Shown here piece after piece: positions 27,861 through 37,257 of a stretch of 64,000 nucleotides of DNA. This DNA is from Rubripirellula tenax (GTDB lineage: Bacteria; Planctomycetota; Planctomycetia; Pirellulales; Pirellulaceae). The first letter of the stretch is position 1. The number at the start of each line of letters is the position of its first letter. A program made the translations under genes and the position numbers. The stretch is taken from contig NZ_SJPW01000008.1 of assembly GCF_007860125.1 (NCBI RefSeq), positions 96,460-160,459 of the forward strand. The letters are read 5' to 3'. Under the pieces are notes generated by a model. That model ran no database searches. It saw only the letters and a program-made list of their open reading frames with translations, and was not told where the DNA came from.

Positions 27861-27874
27861 TGCAAACCCGCACA
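27861..27874. promoter_or_regulatory. Palindrome GTGC-N6-GCAC upstream of the 27727 stress gene
   Basis: GTGCAAACCCGCAC is an exact dyad 43 bp upstream of the promoter. A second copy with one mismatch, GTGCATCAACGCAT (27883-27896), follows 22 bp on, close to two helical turns, as expected for paired activator dimers. Confidence 0.6.
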
Positions 27875-27896
27875 TCTAGTCGTGCATCAACGCATC

Positions 27897-29014
27897 ATCA
27901 AAAGCGGCAATGTAGTTGCTCCTAGCTTTAGTAACTCGGCATGTAGGGATTGGGCTGATACGCCTTGACCTTGAAGTGCGACTGCAGGAGTACCGCTGAC
28001 TTCTACTGTGAGCAAGCACTCACGAAAATGACTTGCCATCTTGCTCACCAGCGCAAGAACCGAGCGTTGTTTCGCCAGCATGTTCGAGCGCAAGAGCTCG
28101 CTAAACCATTCAAGGGCAAGGGATCGAGAGTGAACCAACTGGGCGCATCGCCTGCGAAGCCTTTCGGATCGCATCCGGTTTCCCGGTTGAGTCATCATTG
28201 GCTGCATTCGTTCGCTACGGGAATTGATTGCAGATCGAACGTCGAACCACCGACGATCTCAAAAAGACTCAAGTCGCTTCGTTACCCGTTTTCGATCACT
28301 TGCTCTATTTAGATTCTGTTTTCCTCGGGCGTGCGAACCCGAGCAGGGACTTCGATCCACTCGGCTTGCTTCGACGCGGTAAACCGACATTAGCCCATGA
28401 TGAAGCGAAAGCCATCCATCTTCGTGACGGACCGCAATCTGCTTGGCGTTAAGAACGCCACGCAGTTTGATGGACGCTGTTGATTCGACAATGTGCTGGA
28501 TGTCGAATTGCGTACGTGGCCTAACCCGTCGAATCTGTTGCATCGAAGCCTGCTCGACGAGAATTTAGTGATTGCCATCTGGCCACGCGGTCGTCGCATT
28601 TTTGGGTGTTCGATGCCTTTGTAGATCAAGGGCTGAAACTGGAGGGACTAGTTCACGTTGACGTCCATCCGTATTACTGCCCAGATTCGGATGACGTTCC
28701 GACAAATGGCTTGAGATCCGAGCTGATCAACTTTGTTGAAGTTGTGCTTTGTGAGAATGTCAGATGTGGGGAGTTGGTCAGCACCGGCTAAACGATGCCG
28801 AGCGATCGACGGGCCCACTTGCCCGACGCACGCATTGACCAAAACTACAGGTTCATCCCTGGCTTGCACGTCGTTCCCCGTATAGTTCGACGTGAATCCG
28901 AACCGATATTGAATCGTTGGTTGACGAAATCGTCCACAGCCCCTCGAATCTCGTTACCCGAGAATAGGGTTGGATCAGGCTACAGTTTGCCCAACGATTA
29001 ACAGGTTGAGTCCG
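27897..29014. other. Long stretch without a confident gene
   Basis: More than 1.1 kb between the stress gene promoter and the next gene has only short frames. One minus frame (28259-28543) may be a BON remnant and is listed separately. The minus frame 27887-28207 (106 codons) overlaps the palindromes and shows no recognisable domain. The region looks like decayed coding sequence. Confidence 0.45.
28259..28543 (-). pseudogene. Possible degenerate BON-domain remnant
   Basis: The frame contains RGVLNAKQIAVRHEDGWLSL then MSVYRVEAS. This follows the BON pattern (strand with DG turn, strand, then S-x-Y-x-x-x-x-A) seen in the intact protein at 9225. The sequence after it is basic and unrelated, so the domain is cut short. 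It could also be chance; no ribosome site was found. Confidence 0.3.
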
Positions 29015-29665
29015 ATGAAGAATCATTCCGGAACGGATCGTCGCCGATTCAATGGCATCGGTTTACTGATTGGGTCACTGATCGGCGCGTTGTTGGCCAT
29101 TGTTTGGTTCGCTGTTTCGCTTCAGTCCGAAACTGGTCCCGGACGTTCGGACGTAACGGGTTTCAGCGACGTCGAATCGATCGCACCCTGGGCCGTCGAT
29201 GGATTCGATCCGACGCTTGCACGTCCCGACTACAGCCCAGTCGACGTGGTTCGGTTGCAGTTGGCGTCGATCCGTGATTCGGAAAAGAATCCGGAGCGAT
29301 TGGTTGTGTGCTACAGCCTGGCATCACCCGATAACCGGCGAGTCACAGGGCCTTTAAACCGATTTGCCAAACTCTTTGACGACGAACGTTATCGTCCTTT
29401 GCTGGGGCACCGATCCGCGATGATCGGACGAGCCCAAATCCGTGATGGCGTTGCTGCGGTGATGACCACTGTCATCGCTGGCGACGGAAACGCCTATGCC
29501 TTCCATTTTTTACTGTCGCGTCATTCACCATTCGAGATAGGCATTGGCGCAGAAAGTGCGGTACCGGGGACGACCGATGAAAGGTCGCCGGACGAAGAAT
29601 CCGAACAATGCTGGATGACCAACGCGGTGATACCGGCACTTCAAGTGGACATCGAGTCGGCTTGA
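29015..29665 (+). CDS. Membrane-anchored DUF4864-like protein
   Basis: The 216-aa protein has one N-terminal transmembrane helix (about 12-34, GIGLLIGSLIGALLAIVWFA) and an extracytoplasmic domain. The motif VVRLQLASIRDSEKN, then CYSLASPDNRRVTGPLNRFA, then YRPLLGHR and a final CWMTNAVIP, resembles DUF4864 and related NTF2-like domains. The ATG at 29015 was preferred to a start 45 bases earlier because AGGTTGAG precedes it. Its function is unknown. It lies 35 bp before the ECF sigma factor gene and may share its transcript. Confidence 0.75.
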   Translation: MKNHSGTDRRRFNGIGLLIGSLIGALLAIVWFAVSLQSETGPGRSDVTGFSDVESIAPWAVDGFDPTLARPDYSPVDVVRLQLASIRDSEKNPERLVVCYSLASPDNRRVTGPLNRFAKLFDDERYRPLLGHRSAMIGRAQIRDGVAAVMTTVIAGDGNAYAFHFLLSRHSPFEIGIGAESAVPGTTDERSPDEESEQCWMTNAVIPALQVDIESA

Positions 29666-29700
29666 ACGTTCTACGCGATACCGAATGCAGACGAATAGGA

Positions 29701-30291
29701 ATGGACCCAGAAAACCCCGACGACGAACGATTGATCGAACTGATCGGGGCCGGCGATAAAGCCAGTCTGCAGCGATTTCACGATCGTTATCGTGACCTTG
29801 TGTTCACCGTTGCCTATCGGGTTTGCGGCCAAGAATGCGACGCAGAGACAGTTTTGGTGACCGTTTTTTGGCAAATCTGGAAAAACCCGTCGGCATGGAA
29901 TCCACAACGTGGTTCTGTGCGTACTTATCTATTATTGCTCACACGCAGTCGCGCTAGAGACTTGATGCGTTCGGAAAACGGACGAGCCAGCAGCGAGCGA
30001 CGCGCTACCGAAGAACGGTCGCTCCAACATGCTCGTGACCAAACGCAGCTTGACCCGTCGGAACAGGTTGCCGATAAGATGATGGGAAACCGGCTACGAG
30101 CGGCGACGGCAACCTTGCCCGACGAAGTACGACAAGCGTTGGACCTGGCTTTCTTTGACGGTCTAACTCATACCGAGATTGCCGATCGTCTCGACATTCC
30201 TCTTGGGACAGTGAAGACGAGAATTCGTCGGGGGTTGGCTGAGTTGAGAGAACGATTAGCCGCTACAAAGAACGATTGGTCGAATCCGTGA
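29701..30291 (+). CDS. ECF-type RNA polymerase sigma factor
   Basis: The 196-aa protein has region 2 (FHDRYRDLVFTVAYRVCG, then VLVTVFWQIWKNP and YLLLLTRSRARDLMR) and region 4 (ALDLAFFDGLTHTEIADRLD, then IPLGTVKTRIRRGLAELRE). There is no region 1.1 or 3, as in sigma-70 family group 4. The frame stays open further upstream, but the ATG at 29701 starts directly before the conserved helices and has AATAGGA before it. The stop overlaps the GTG of the anti-sigma gene, giving coupled translation. Confidence 0.94.
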   Translation: MDPENPDDERLIELIGAGDKASLQRFHDRYRDLVFTVAYRVCGQECDAETVLVTVFWQIWKNPSAWNPQRGSVRTYLLLLTRSRARDLMRSENGRASSERRATEERSLQHARDQTQLDPSEQVADKMMGNRLRAATATLPDEVRQALDLAFFDGLTHTEIADRLDIPLGTVKTRIRRGLAELRERLAATKNDWSNP

Positions 30292-31106
30292 ACTGTGACG
30301 AATGCCAAAAACGGCTGGATCTGTACGTGCTGGGGGATCTCGATCCGTCAGCCACCGACTCAGTCACGGAACATCTTCAAACCGGTTGCGTGGCTTGTTG
30401 TGAACAGTTGGCGTTAATTGTCGATTCGATCGATTGCCTGATCGAGTCGGCGGAACTGATGTCGCCCCCCACTGACACATGGAATCGGATAGCCGACTCG
30501 CTCGATTCCGACGAGTCCCCGCTCGCGAATCTGCATAACGCCGACGGACACGCACAATTGCGACAGCCGTCTCAAATCGATTTGAAGCAAGTCGCGTTCG
30601 GCTTGCTGGCGATCGCATGTGGTTTCGCGTTGATGATGTTGACACTTCGTACTTTGATTGACCGCCCGGCATCCAACGCGATCGACCAGCCGTTGGCAAA
30701 TCGCGATGGCCGCACGCACTTGCCATCGAATCAATTCGGCGATCCGTCGCCGACGAATGTTCAGAATAGCTTACGGCAAGTTTCGTTTCGCGAGCCCAGT
30801 CAATCGCGCCACGTTGCCGGCAGCATGTTCATCGATTTCGAAGCCCGGCAGATTCACGTCCACGTCCATATGCAGAAACCACACCACTATGTAGTTTGGT
30901 TCATTACCGTCGATGACGAGTGGATCCCGGGCGGGCAACTCGATTCCCTCGACGATGATAACTATGGCAAAGTGTTGAATATTCCCACCACGGACCGCCC
31001 TATCGTCTATGCCGCGATCACGATCGAGTCGGCCAACGTTAAATCCGAACGTGACATCGCTTTGGTAAGCGACAAAGTGAACGATCTGATGGGTAAGTCG
31101 CTGTAG
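30288..31106 (+). CDS. Membrane anti-sigma factor (zinc-binding, RskA-like)
   Basis: The GTG at 30288 overlaps the TGA of the sigma gene (GTGA) and gives 272 aa. The cytoplasmic domain begins with CDECQ and has an HLQTGCVACC zinc-type H-C-C motif, as in ZAS anti-sigma domains. A single transmembrane helix follows (about 101-121, VAFGLLAIACGFALMMLTL). The outer part is an RskA-like beta domain (MFIDFEARQIHVHVHMQKP, then WFITVDDEWIPGGQL). It should hold the ECF factor at the membrane until a signal triggers its release. The adjacent giant surface protein gene is a likely target or partner. Confidence 0.9.
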   Translation: MNCDECQKRLDLYVLGDLDPSATDSVTEHLQTGCVACCEQLALIVDSIDCLIESAELMSPPTDTWNRIADSLDSDESPLANLHNADGHAQLRQPSQIDLKQVAFGLLAIACGFALMMLTLRTLIDRPASNAIDQPLANRDGRTHLPSNQFGDPSPTNVQNSLRQVSFREPSQSRHVAGSMFIDFEARQIHVHVHMQKPHHYVVWFITVDDEWIPGGQLDSLDDDNYGKVLNIPTTDRPIVYAAITIESANVKSERDIALVSDKVNDLMGKSL

Positions 31107-31145
31107 CGAATTTACCGAGTCGCGTCTTGCCGTTCATCACCAGGC

Positions 31146-33791
31146 TTGCGAAACCTAGGCAAGGCGATTGCTTTCCAGGCGTATCTGAAGCGAGAATCGA
31201 CCAAGGGTGGTCGCAAATCAACCAAGGAGTCCCGTCGAGCGCGTCGTGGCCGATCTTTGACCTGCGAGCCATTGGAAGCGCGTCGCCTGCTGACGAGTTA
31301 CTTGGTTGATACGGTTGCCGATTCGATTGCCGATGATGGATTCGTGAGTCTGCGCGAGGCCATCCAGGCGGCAAACACGAACTCGCTTGTCGGTGACGCC
31401 GCCGCTGGTGAACCGGGACTGACGGCAACGGACACGATCCGGTTCGCAGCCTCTCTCGGCGACGCAACGATTCTGTTAGACGGTATTGAACTATCGGTCA
31501 CCGATTCGCTTACCATTTCGCGCGGAGAAGCTTCTTCGGTCACCGTCGATGGCGGCAATCTTAGTCGTGTCCTCCATATCGGTGCGGGTGCAACGGATGT
31601 GACGCTGCGTGATGTGACACTGACAGGCGGACTGGCCGATATCGGTGGCGGACTGCTCTTGGAAAGTTCCGGACGAGTCACCTTGGATGCAGTCAGTGTT
31701 TTGGGCAACGAAGCAATCGGTCCCGCCGCCAACCAAGGTGGTGGCGGCATCTTTAACGATAACACGACGCTGACGATTCTTGGTGGGTCGATCGCCGGTA
31801 ACGTCGCCAGCGGAGCAAGCGGGTCGGGCGGCGGGCTGTTCAGTGCGTCAGGTGACGTGGTGATTCGCAACACCAAAATCGAATGCAACATCGCCAATCG
31901 GGCAGGCGGTGGTATCGAACTCGTAGTCGGATCGCTGTTATTGAGCGACGTGACTTTGGGCGGTCTATCCGCCAGCCAAGGGAACGTCGCCGGCCCGGTT
32001 GGCACTGCCTCGCCGGGCAACGGCGGTGGCTTTCACGTGACCGGTAATGGCGGAGCAACCGAAACGTTGGTCACATTGACGGGTGGCAGCGTGCTGAACA
32101 ACGTGGCCGCCACCGAAGGCGGTGGCCTTTGGAATCAAAGTAACGTGACCATGACTGTCACCGGCAAGACGCTTGTCGCGGGTAACCGAGCCCAAGGAGC
32201 ACTGAATACCCAAGGCGGCGGTGGAATCTTTAACAACGGTGGGCTGCTTGTCTTGAGCGACATTCGTGTCCTCAACAACGCGGCAACCGGCACAGCGGGC
32301 GGTGGCGGTGGCTTGGCCACCCGCGGCGGCACCATTTCGATCGATCAATCATTGATCGCTGGCAATTTTTCGGCCGGCGTATCCGGATCGGGTGGCGGAA
32401 TTCTGGCACTCGGTACCGCTCAAGTGAATGTTGTGGACACGGAAATCAGTGGCAACGTTGCAAGTCGCGCCGGCGGAGGCATCGAAGTGGCAACGGACCC
32501 CTCGTCGCGAAACGCATTGACTTTGACCGGCGTCGAACTGAGCGACAACAACGCCGGCGTGTTGGATGACGACGCCACGGCCGCAGCACCTGGAAATGGC
32601 GGTGGGTTACACATCACGGGATCCGGCAACGCACTGGTTTCGGAAAGTCTGGTCAGCGAAAACATCGCAGCGAATGAGGGAGGCGGATTGTGGAACGGAT
32701 CGGGAACATTGATTGTCGAGAACACTCAAATCGTAAACAACATCGCGTCGGGCGCGGCGTCCGATGCTGGCGGTGGTGGCATCTATAATGAAGGGGGAAT
32801 TGTCTTTGTCAACGATTCGATGCTGGTCGGCAATATCGCCGACGGAACTGCGGGCAGTGGAGGCGGGGTGCTGAGTGCCGCTGGTCGCGTGTCGCTATTC
32901 GACACACTGGTTTCGGCAAACGTCGCCAATCGAGCCGGCGGCGGGATTGAATCCACAAGCGGAGCAAGTATCAACTTGGATGGCGCTCGCTTGATCGACA
33001 ACGTCGCAGGCCCCGCCGGAACGGCGGCACCTGGTAATGGCGGTGCATTGCACGTCACCGGCAACTTAGCGGCGCGCGAAGGCGGCGGATTGTGGAACGA
33101 CAAGGGAACATTGACGGTCGATGGAACGACGATCACGGGGAACATCGCCCGAGGACCGGCGGCCGACGATGGCGGAGGCGGGGTGTTCAACAACGGCGGC
33201 AACTTGGTGATCTCCAACGCGTCGATCGCATCCAAAGTTGCGGATGGGTTGAGCGGAAGTGGTGGCGGAGTATTCAACTTCGGCGGTACAGCGACGATCG
33301 CCGACTCATCGATCACGGGTAACGTTGCCAATCGCGCGGGCGGAGGAATTGAAACGACCGCCGGTTCGGAAACCACACTGAACAACGTCAACCTTGACTC
33401 GAACAGCGCGGGCGTGACCGGCGATGGCTCCGTCGCCAACCAACCGTTGTTGGAGTACTTGTTTGACGAGATCGGAACTGCGGCGTTTGCGTCGGGGTCG
33501 GCTTCGATGGGAGACGGCAGCCCATTCCTATCGCTGACCGACAACAGCGGCAATCCAGCCGACTTGCACGGCGCGGCCGGCAGTGGCGTATCGGGGAAGC
33601 CCGGCGACTTTGCATTCGACAACACCAACAGCAGCGGAATCACATCAGCCAGCCATGGACAAAATGCTTCTGATTTCGACGCCATCGACGGACTGAGCGC
33701 ATTCACATTGTCGGGATGGTTCATGTTGCCATCCACCGCGACCGAGAGCATTGCCCGGCAAGACGCACTCATCGAGAACGGCACGATATAG
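31146..33791 (+). CDS. Giant beta-helix surface protein, N-terminal part before in-frame TAG
   Basis: This frame of 881 codons has a TTG start at 31146, since no in-frame ATG is near, so the start is uncertain. The basic N-terminus contains the planctomycete motif PLEARRLL, followed by a CSLREAI-like domain (FVSLREAIQAANTN). Dozens of short glycine-rich beta-helix coils follow, with recurrent patterns such as NRAGGGIE, GNGGGLHITG and EGGGLWN. A LamG-like segment starts at about 33450 (LLEYLFDEIGTAAFA) and is cut by TAG at 33789-33791. The same frame continues without shift to 37196, so this and the next entry are one gene with a single nonsense codon. Confidence 0.85.
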   Translation: MRNLGKAIAFQAYLKRESTKGGRKSTKESRRARRGRSLTCEPLEARRLLTSYLVDTVADSIADDGFVSLREAIQAANTNSLVGDAAAGEPGLTATDTIRFAASLGDATILLDGIELSVTDSLTISRGEASSVTVDGGNLSRVLHIGAGATDVTLRDVTLTGGLADIGGGLLLESSGRVTLDAVSVLGNEAIGPAANQGGGGIFNDNTTLTILGGSIAGNVASGASGSGGGLFSASGDVVIRNTKIECNIANRAGGGIELVVGSLLLSDVTLGGLSASQGNVAGPVGTASPGNGGGFHVTGNGGATETLVTLTGGSVLNNVAATEGGGLWNQSNVTMTVTGKTLVAGNRAQGALNTQGGGGIFNNGGLLVLSDIRVLNNAATGTAGGGGGLATRGGTISIDQSLIAGNFSAGVSGSGGGILALGTAQVNVVDTEISGNVASRAGGGIEVATDPSSRNALTLTGVELSDNNAGVLDDDATAAAPGNGGGLHITGSGNALVSESLVSENIAANEGGGLWNGSGTLIVENTQIVNNIASGAASDAGGGGIYNEGGIVFVNDSMLVGNIADGTAGSGGGVLSAAGRVSLFDTLVSANVANRAGGGIESTSGASINLDGARLIDNVAGPAGTAAPGNGGALHVTGNLAAREGGGLWNDKGTLTVDGTTITGNIARGPAADDGGGGVFNNGGNLVISNASIASKVADGLSGSGGGVFNFGGTATIADSSITGNVANRAGGGIETTAGSETTLNNVNLDSNSAGVTGDGSVANQPLLEYLFDEIGTAAFASGSASMGDGSPFLSLTDNSGNPADLHGAAGSGVSGKPGDFAFDNTNSSGITSASHGQNASDFDAIDGLSAFTLSGWFMLPSTATESIARQDALIENGTI

Positions 33792-33857
33792 ACACTGGAC
33801 GAGCCCGGCGGATTTCGATTACGTGGCGGTGCGACCGCAAACTCGGGCACGCTGGAA

Positions 33858-36800
33858 TTGCGAGTCAACCGTGATCAATCGATCGAATCATCGGCCGCAT
33901 ATCCCGAAATCGGTCAATACGTTTACTTCGCCGTGTCGTATGACCGCACTCAGACGACGGACAACGTTAAGTTCTATAAAGGTACGACAATCGGTGGCGT
34001 GAACTTGGTCGACACGTTGACGCTAAACGCAGGTGTCGTGAATCAGGAAGAAATTCCCTTGTCGATCGGAGTGACGCGCACCAGTGGGCTGACACTCAAT
34101 CCGTTCAATGGTCTGCTCGATGATATTCGCATCGACGGCTCGGTGGTCTCGATCGGTAAGTTGGAATCACGACGGTTTGCCGCGACTGGACTCGATGCGG
34201 TGATTGCGGCTAATCCCGGCAACGGAGGTGGCTTGCATATTTCCGGCAACGGGGTGGTGCGAATCAATGACGGCACGGTCAGCGGCAACTTCGCTGCGGG
34301 CGACGGCGGTGGCTTGTGGAACAGCTCAACCGGAAACCTGATCGTCGACAAAACCGTGATCAACGGAAATTCCGCTTTCGATGGCGGCGGCGTTTACAGC
34401 GACGGCGGCAACACCGTGCTGACCGGCGTCACGGTTGCCGACAATCGTGCTTCCGAAAGTGGTGGCGGCGTCTATATCGAAGCCGGCCCGTCGCTGGCAC
34501 AGAACCTGACTATCACCGACAGCGTTATCGATTCAAACTGGGCCGGTGCGACATCGGCGGGAACAGGCGGCGGAGGAATCTTCGCGGCTGGTTTCTCGGT
34601 GTTGACCAACACCGACATCATTGACAACACTGCGATCGAGGGCGCGGCGGACGGCGGCGGCGTGTTGGCCCCTGCGTTATCGGACTTTTCCACCGATGGC
34701 GGTGTGATCGCCGGCAACCGATCGGCTCGAGCGGGTGGTGGTGTTGAGAACGGCGGTTTCTTCAACAGCAACGAGGCGATGTTTGGCGGAGCCCTTTTCG
34801 GTGACGGTGCGTCTCCGAACACTACCGTTGACCGAACGGTCTTTCGCAACAACATCGCGGCCATCAACGGCGGAGCGATTGCGACGGAAGGCGGATCGTT
34901 GTTTGTGGCGGACAGCTCGTTCATGAACAACACGGCTGCTGGTAACGAACCGGGGCTCGGCGGTGGAGCTATCTTTACTGGATCGTCTAACGAGATCATC
35001 AATACCGACGTCATCGGCAACTCGGCGTCGAGCCCACTTGGCAACGGCGGCGGGATCCTGGTCGCAGGCGGCGGATCGGGCACATACTTCGGCGGACTGA
35101 TCCAAGGAAACACCGCCGGTCGCGCCGGTGGCGGTTTCGAAGTGATTGGTCAGATCACAATCGATCAAGGATTCAGCGCAGGAGATGATGTTGCCCTTTC
35201 GATCGATAGCAACTTCGCGGGCATCAATGGCGGTGGAGTGCATATCACCGGCACCGGCGATGTTACGATTCGCCGCGCCGCGGTATCGGACAACATGGCC
35301 GCCGGAGAAGGCGGCGGACTTTGGAATAGTGCCAGCGGAACACTGACCGTCGACACGGTCACGATTACTGGAAACGTTGCGTCCGGGGAAGCTGCCGATC
35401 AAGGAGGCGGCGGGATCTACAACGACGGTGGTACGGTTGTTGTCAACGATACGACCCTAATGGGCAATGTCGCCAACGGAACCGCGGGCAGCGGCGGTGC
35501 ACTTCTAAGCGTCAGTGGAACGGTCACGTTTGACAACACCAACATCGACGCCAACGGTGCCAACCGTGCGGGTGGAGTGATCGAGATCGTCGACGGCGAT
35601 CTGACCCTGACCAATTCCGATCTGGTGAACAACGACGTCAACGGATTGATCACCGGCGGCACACCCTCGCCCGGAAACGGTGGTGGATTACACGTCACGG
35701 GCACGGCAAACGTCACGATCGACAATGGCATCGTGTCTGGTAATGTTGCGGCCAGGGAAGGCGGAGGACTTTGGAATCAAGCTGGCAGCACACTGATCGT
35801 TCGCAACGGGACGCTGATTCAGCTGAACACGGCACTCGGCGCTGCCGCAAACCAGGGTGGCGGTGGTATCTTTAATAACGGGGGCGTCGTCGAGGTAAGT
35901 GATGCAATCATCTTATCGAACTTTGCCGACGGAGCGGCCGGAAGCGGCGGCGGAATCCTGAACGTTAATGGCGGTGTGATCACGATTGCGGATAGCGAGA
36001 TTACGTTGAACATTGCCAGCCGAGCTGGTGGCGGAATCGAAGACATCTCCGTCGCAACAGGCTCGCCGTCGACAGGCAATAGCATCACCTTGGACCGTGT
36101 CACATTGGACCGCAACAATGCCGGCGTCGTCACGGGCGGACGCGATGGTGCCTTGTTCTCGTCGCCCGGGAACGGTGGCGGACTGCACGTCACGGGAGCC
36201 GGCAATATCGCGATCAGCCAGTCAAACTTTTCGGGCAATATCGCTGCGAACGAAGGCGGCGGGCTTTGGAATTCCGTTGGCGTGATGACAATCGATGCAT
36301 CCACGATCGCGGAGAACGTTTCCGGCGATGGTGGCGGAATCTTCAACGATTCAACCAGCGGCGATATCGTGCTGACCAATTCGACGATCAGCGGCAACAG
36401 CGCGAGCGGTGGCGGATCAACGACGGGATCCGGCGGCGGACTTCGGACTGAAGGCGGCAACGTGACGCTTACCAGTGTCACCATCGCGATGAACACGGCA
36501 ACAATTGGGGGCGGCTTAAGCATCGCTGCCGGAACAGCCACCATCGAATCATCCATTGTCGCTAACAACTCGGCCACGACGGACGCAGATGTGAACGGCG
36601 TCTACATCGATGCGGGCAACAATGTTGTCGGCGGAGATGCGGGGCTGGCGGCGCTCGCCGATAACGGTGGCCCTACCACGACGCACGCATTGTTGGCCAA
36701 TAGCCTTGCAATCAACAACGGGAATAACGCTGGTCTCGAAGTCGATCAACGCGGTATCGCTCGCCCGCAAGGCGTGAGCGCTGACAGCGGTGCTTACGAG

Positions 36801-37196
36801 TCGGACTTGCCTGGGCGAACTGCGTCCACACTTCGTCAAGGCGACGTCGACGGTAACGGATCCGTGACGGCGTTGGACGCGCTTCAAGTGATCAATTATC
36901 TCGGTCGTAACAGCCGCGTTGCTACTGGCGAAGCAGCCGGCGCCGAATCGGGAAGCACTCGTGAACTCGACGTCAACGGCGATGGTCGCGTCACGGCACT
37001 GGATGCACTGATGATCATCAACACCCTGGGACGAACGGACGGATCGTCGGAAACCGATGGCCAACCGGCAACAACGTTGGGGACTAGCGAAGCAATCGCC
37101 ATCGATTCGGTACTCGATCAACGGCGTCGCGTGATCGACGACTTGTTGTTGGAGCAGCTCGCCGTCGACGCTTTCACCGCGCGAACGGCAAGATGA
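33858..37196 (+). CDS. Giant beta-helix surface protein, C-terminal part with dockerin repeats
   Basis: This is the continuation of the frame above. A TTG at 33858 could restart translation, but no signal peptide would then be present. It begins with the second half of the LamG-like domain (YVYFAVSYDRTQTTDNVKF). The same beta-helix repeats as in the first part continue for about 850 residues. Two type I dockerin-like calcium loops lie near the C-terminus (GDVDGNGSVTALDALQVINY and LDVNGDGRVTALDALMIINT), with a charged tail at the very end. If whole, the protein would be about 2000 residues. Beta-helix plus dockerin suggests a cell-surface adhesin or structural protein. Its stop is 1 base before the ATG at 37198. 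Confidence 0.85.
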   Translation: MRVNRDQSIESSAAYPEIGQYVYFAVSYDRTQTTDNVKFYKGTTIGGVNLVDTLTLNAGVVNQEEIPLSIGVTRTSGLTLNPFNGLLDDIRIDGSVVSIGKLESRRFAATGLDAVIAANPGNGGGLHISGNGVVRINDGTVSGNFAAGDGGGLWNSSTGNLIVDKTVINGNSAFDGGGVYSDGGNTVLTGVTVADNRASESGGGVYIEAGPSLAQNLTITDSVIDSNWAGATSAGTGGGGIFAAGFSVLTNTDIIDNTAIEGAADGGGVLAPALSDFSTDGGVIAGNRSARAGGGVENGGFFNSNEAMFGGALFGDGASPNTTVDRTVFRNNIAAINGGAIATEGGSLFVADSSFMNNTAAGNEPGLGGGAIFTGSSNEIINTDVIGNSASSPLGNGGGILVAGGGSGTYFGGLIQGNTAGRAGGGFEVIGQITIDQGFSAGDDVALSIDSNFAGINGGGVHITGTGDVTIRRAAVSDNMAAGEGGGLWNSASGTLTVDTVTITGNVASGEAADQGGGGIYNDGGTVVVNDTTLMGNVANGTAGSGGALLSVSGTVTFDNTNIDANGANRAGGVIEIVDGDLTLTNSDLVNNDVNGLITGGTPSPGNGGGLHVTGTANVTIDNGIVSGNVAAREGGGLWNQAGSTLIVRNGTLIQLNTALGAAANQGGGGIFNNGGVVEVSDAIILSNFADGAAGSGGGILNVNGGVITIADSEITLNIASRAGGGIEDISVATGSPSTGNSITLDRVTLDRNNAGVVTGGRDGALFSSPGNGGGLHVTGAGNIAISQSNFSGNIAANEGGGLWNSVGVMTIDASTIAENVSGDGGGIFNDSTSGDIVLTNSTISGNSASGGGSTTGSGGGLRTEGGNVTLTSVTIAMNTATIGGGLSIAAGTATIESSIVANNSATTDADVNGVYIDAGNNVVGGDAGLAALADNGGPTTTHALLANSLAINNGNNAGLEVDQRGIARPQGVSADSGAYESDLPGRTASTLRQGDVDGNGSVTALDALQVINYLGRNSRVATGEAAGAESGSTRELDVNGDGRVTALDALMIINTLGRTDGSSETDGQPATTLGTSEAIAIDSVLDQRRRVIDDLLLEQLAVDAFTARTAR

Positions 37197-37257
37197 AATG
37201 AGCCAAGCAGCACCAAAACCAAATCATCCTTCTAAAACCCAAAGTGCGAGTCATCCA

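Noticed and set aside
28606..28791. Short plus-strand frame in the 28-kb gap
   Set aside because: It has 61 codons, no domain and no ribosome site.
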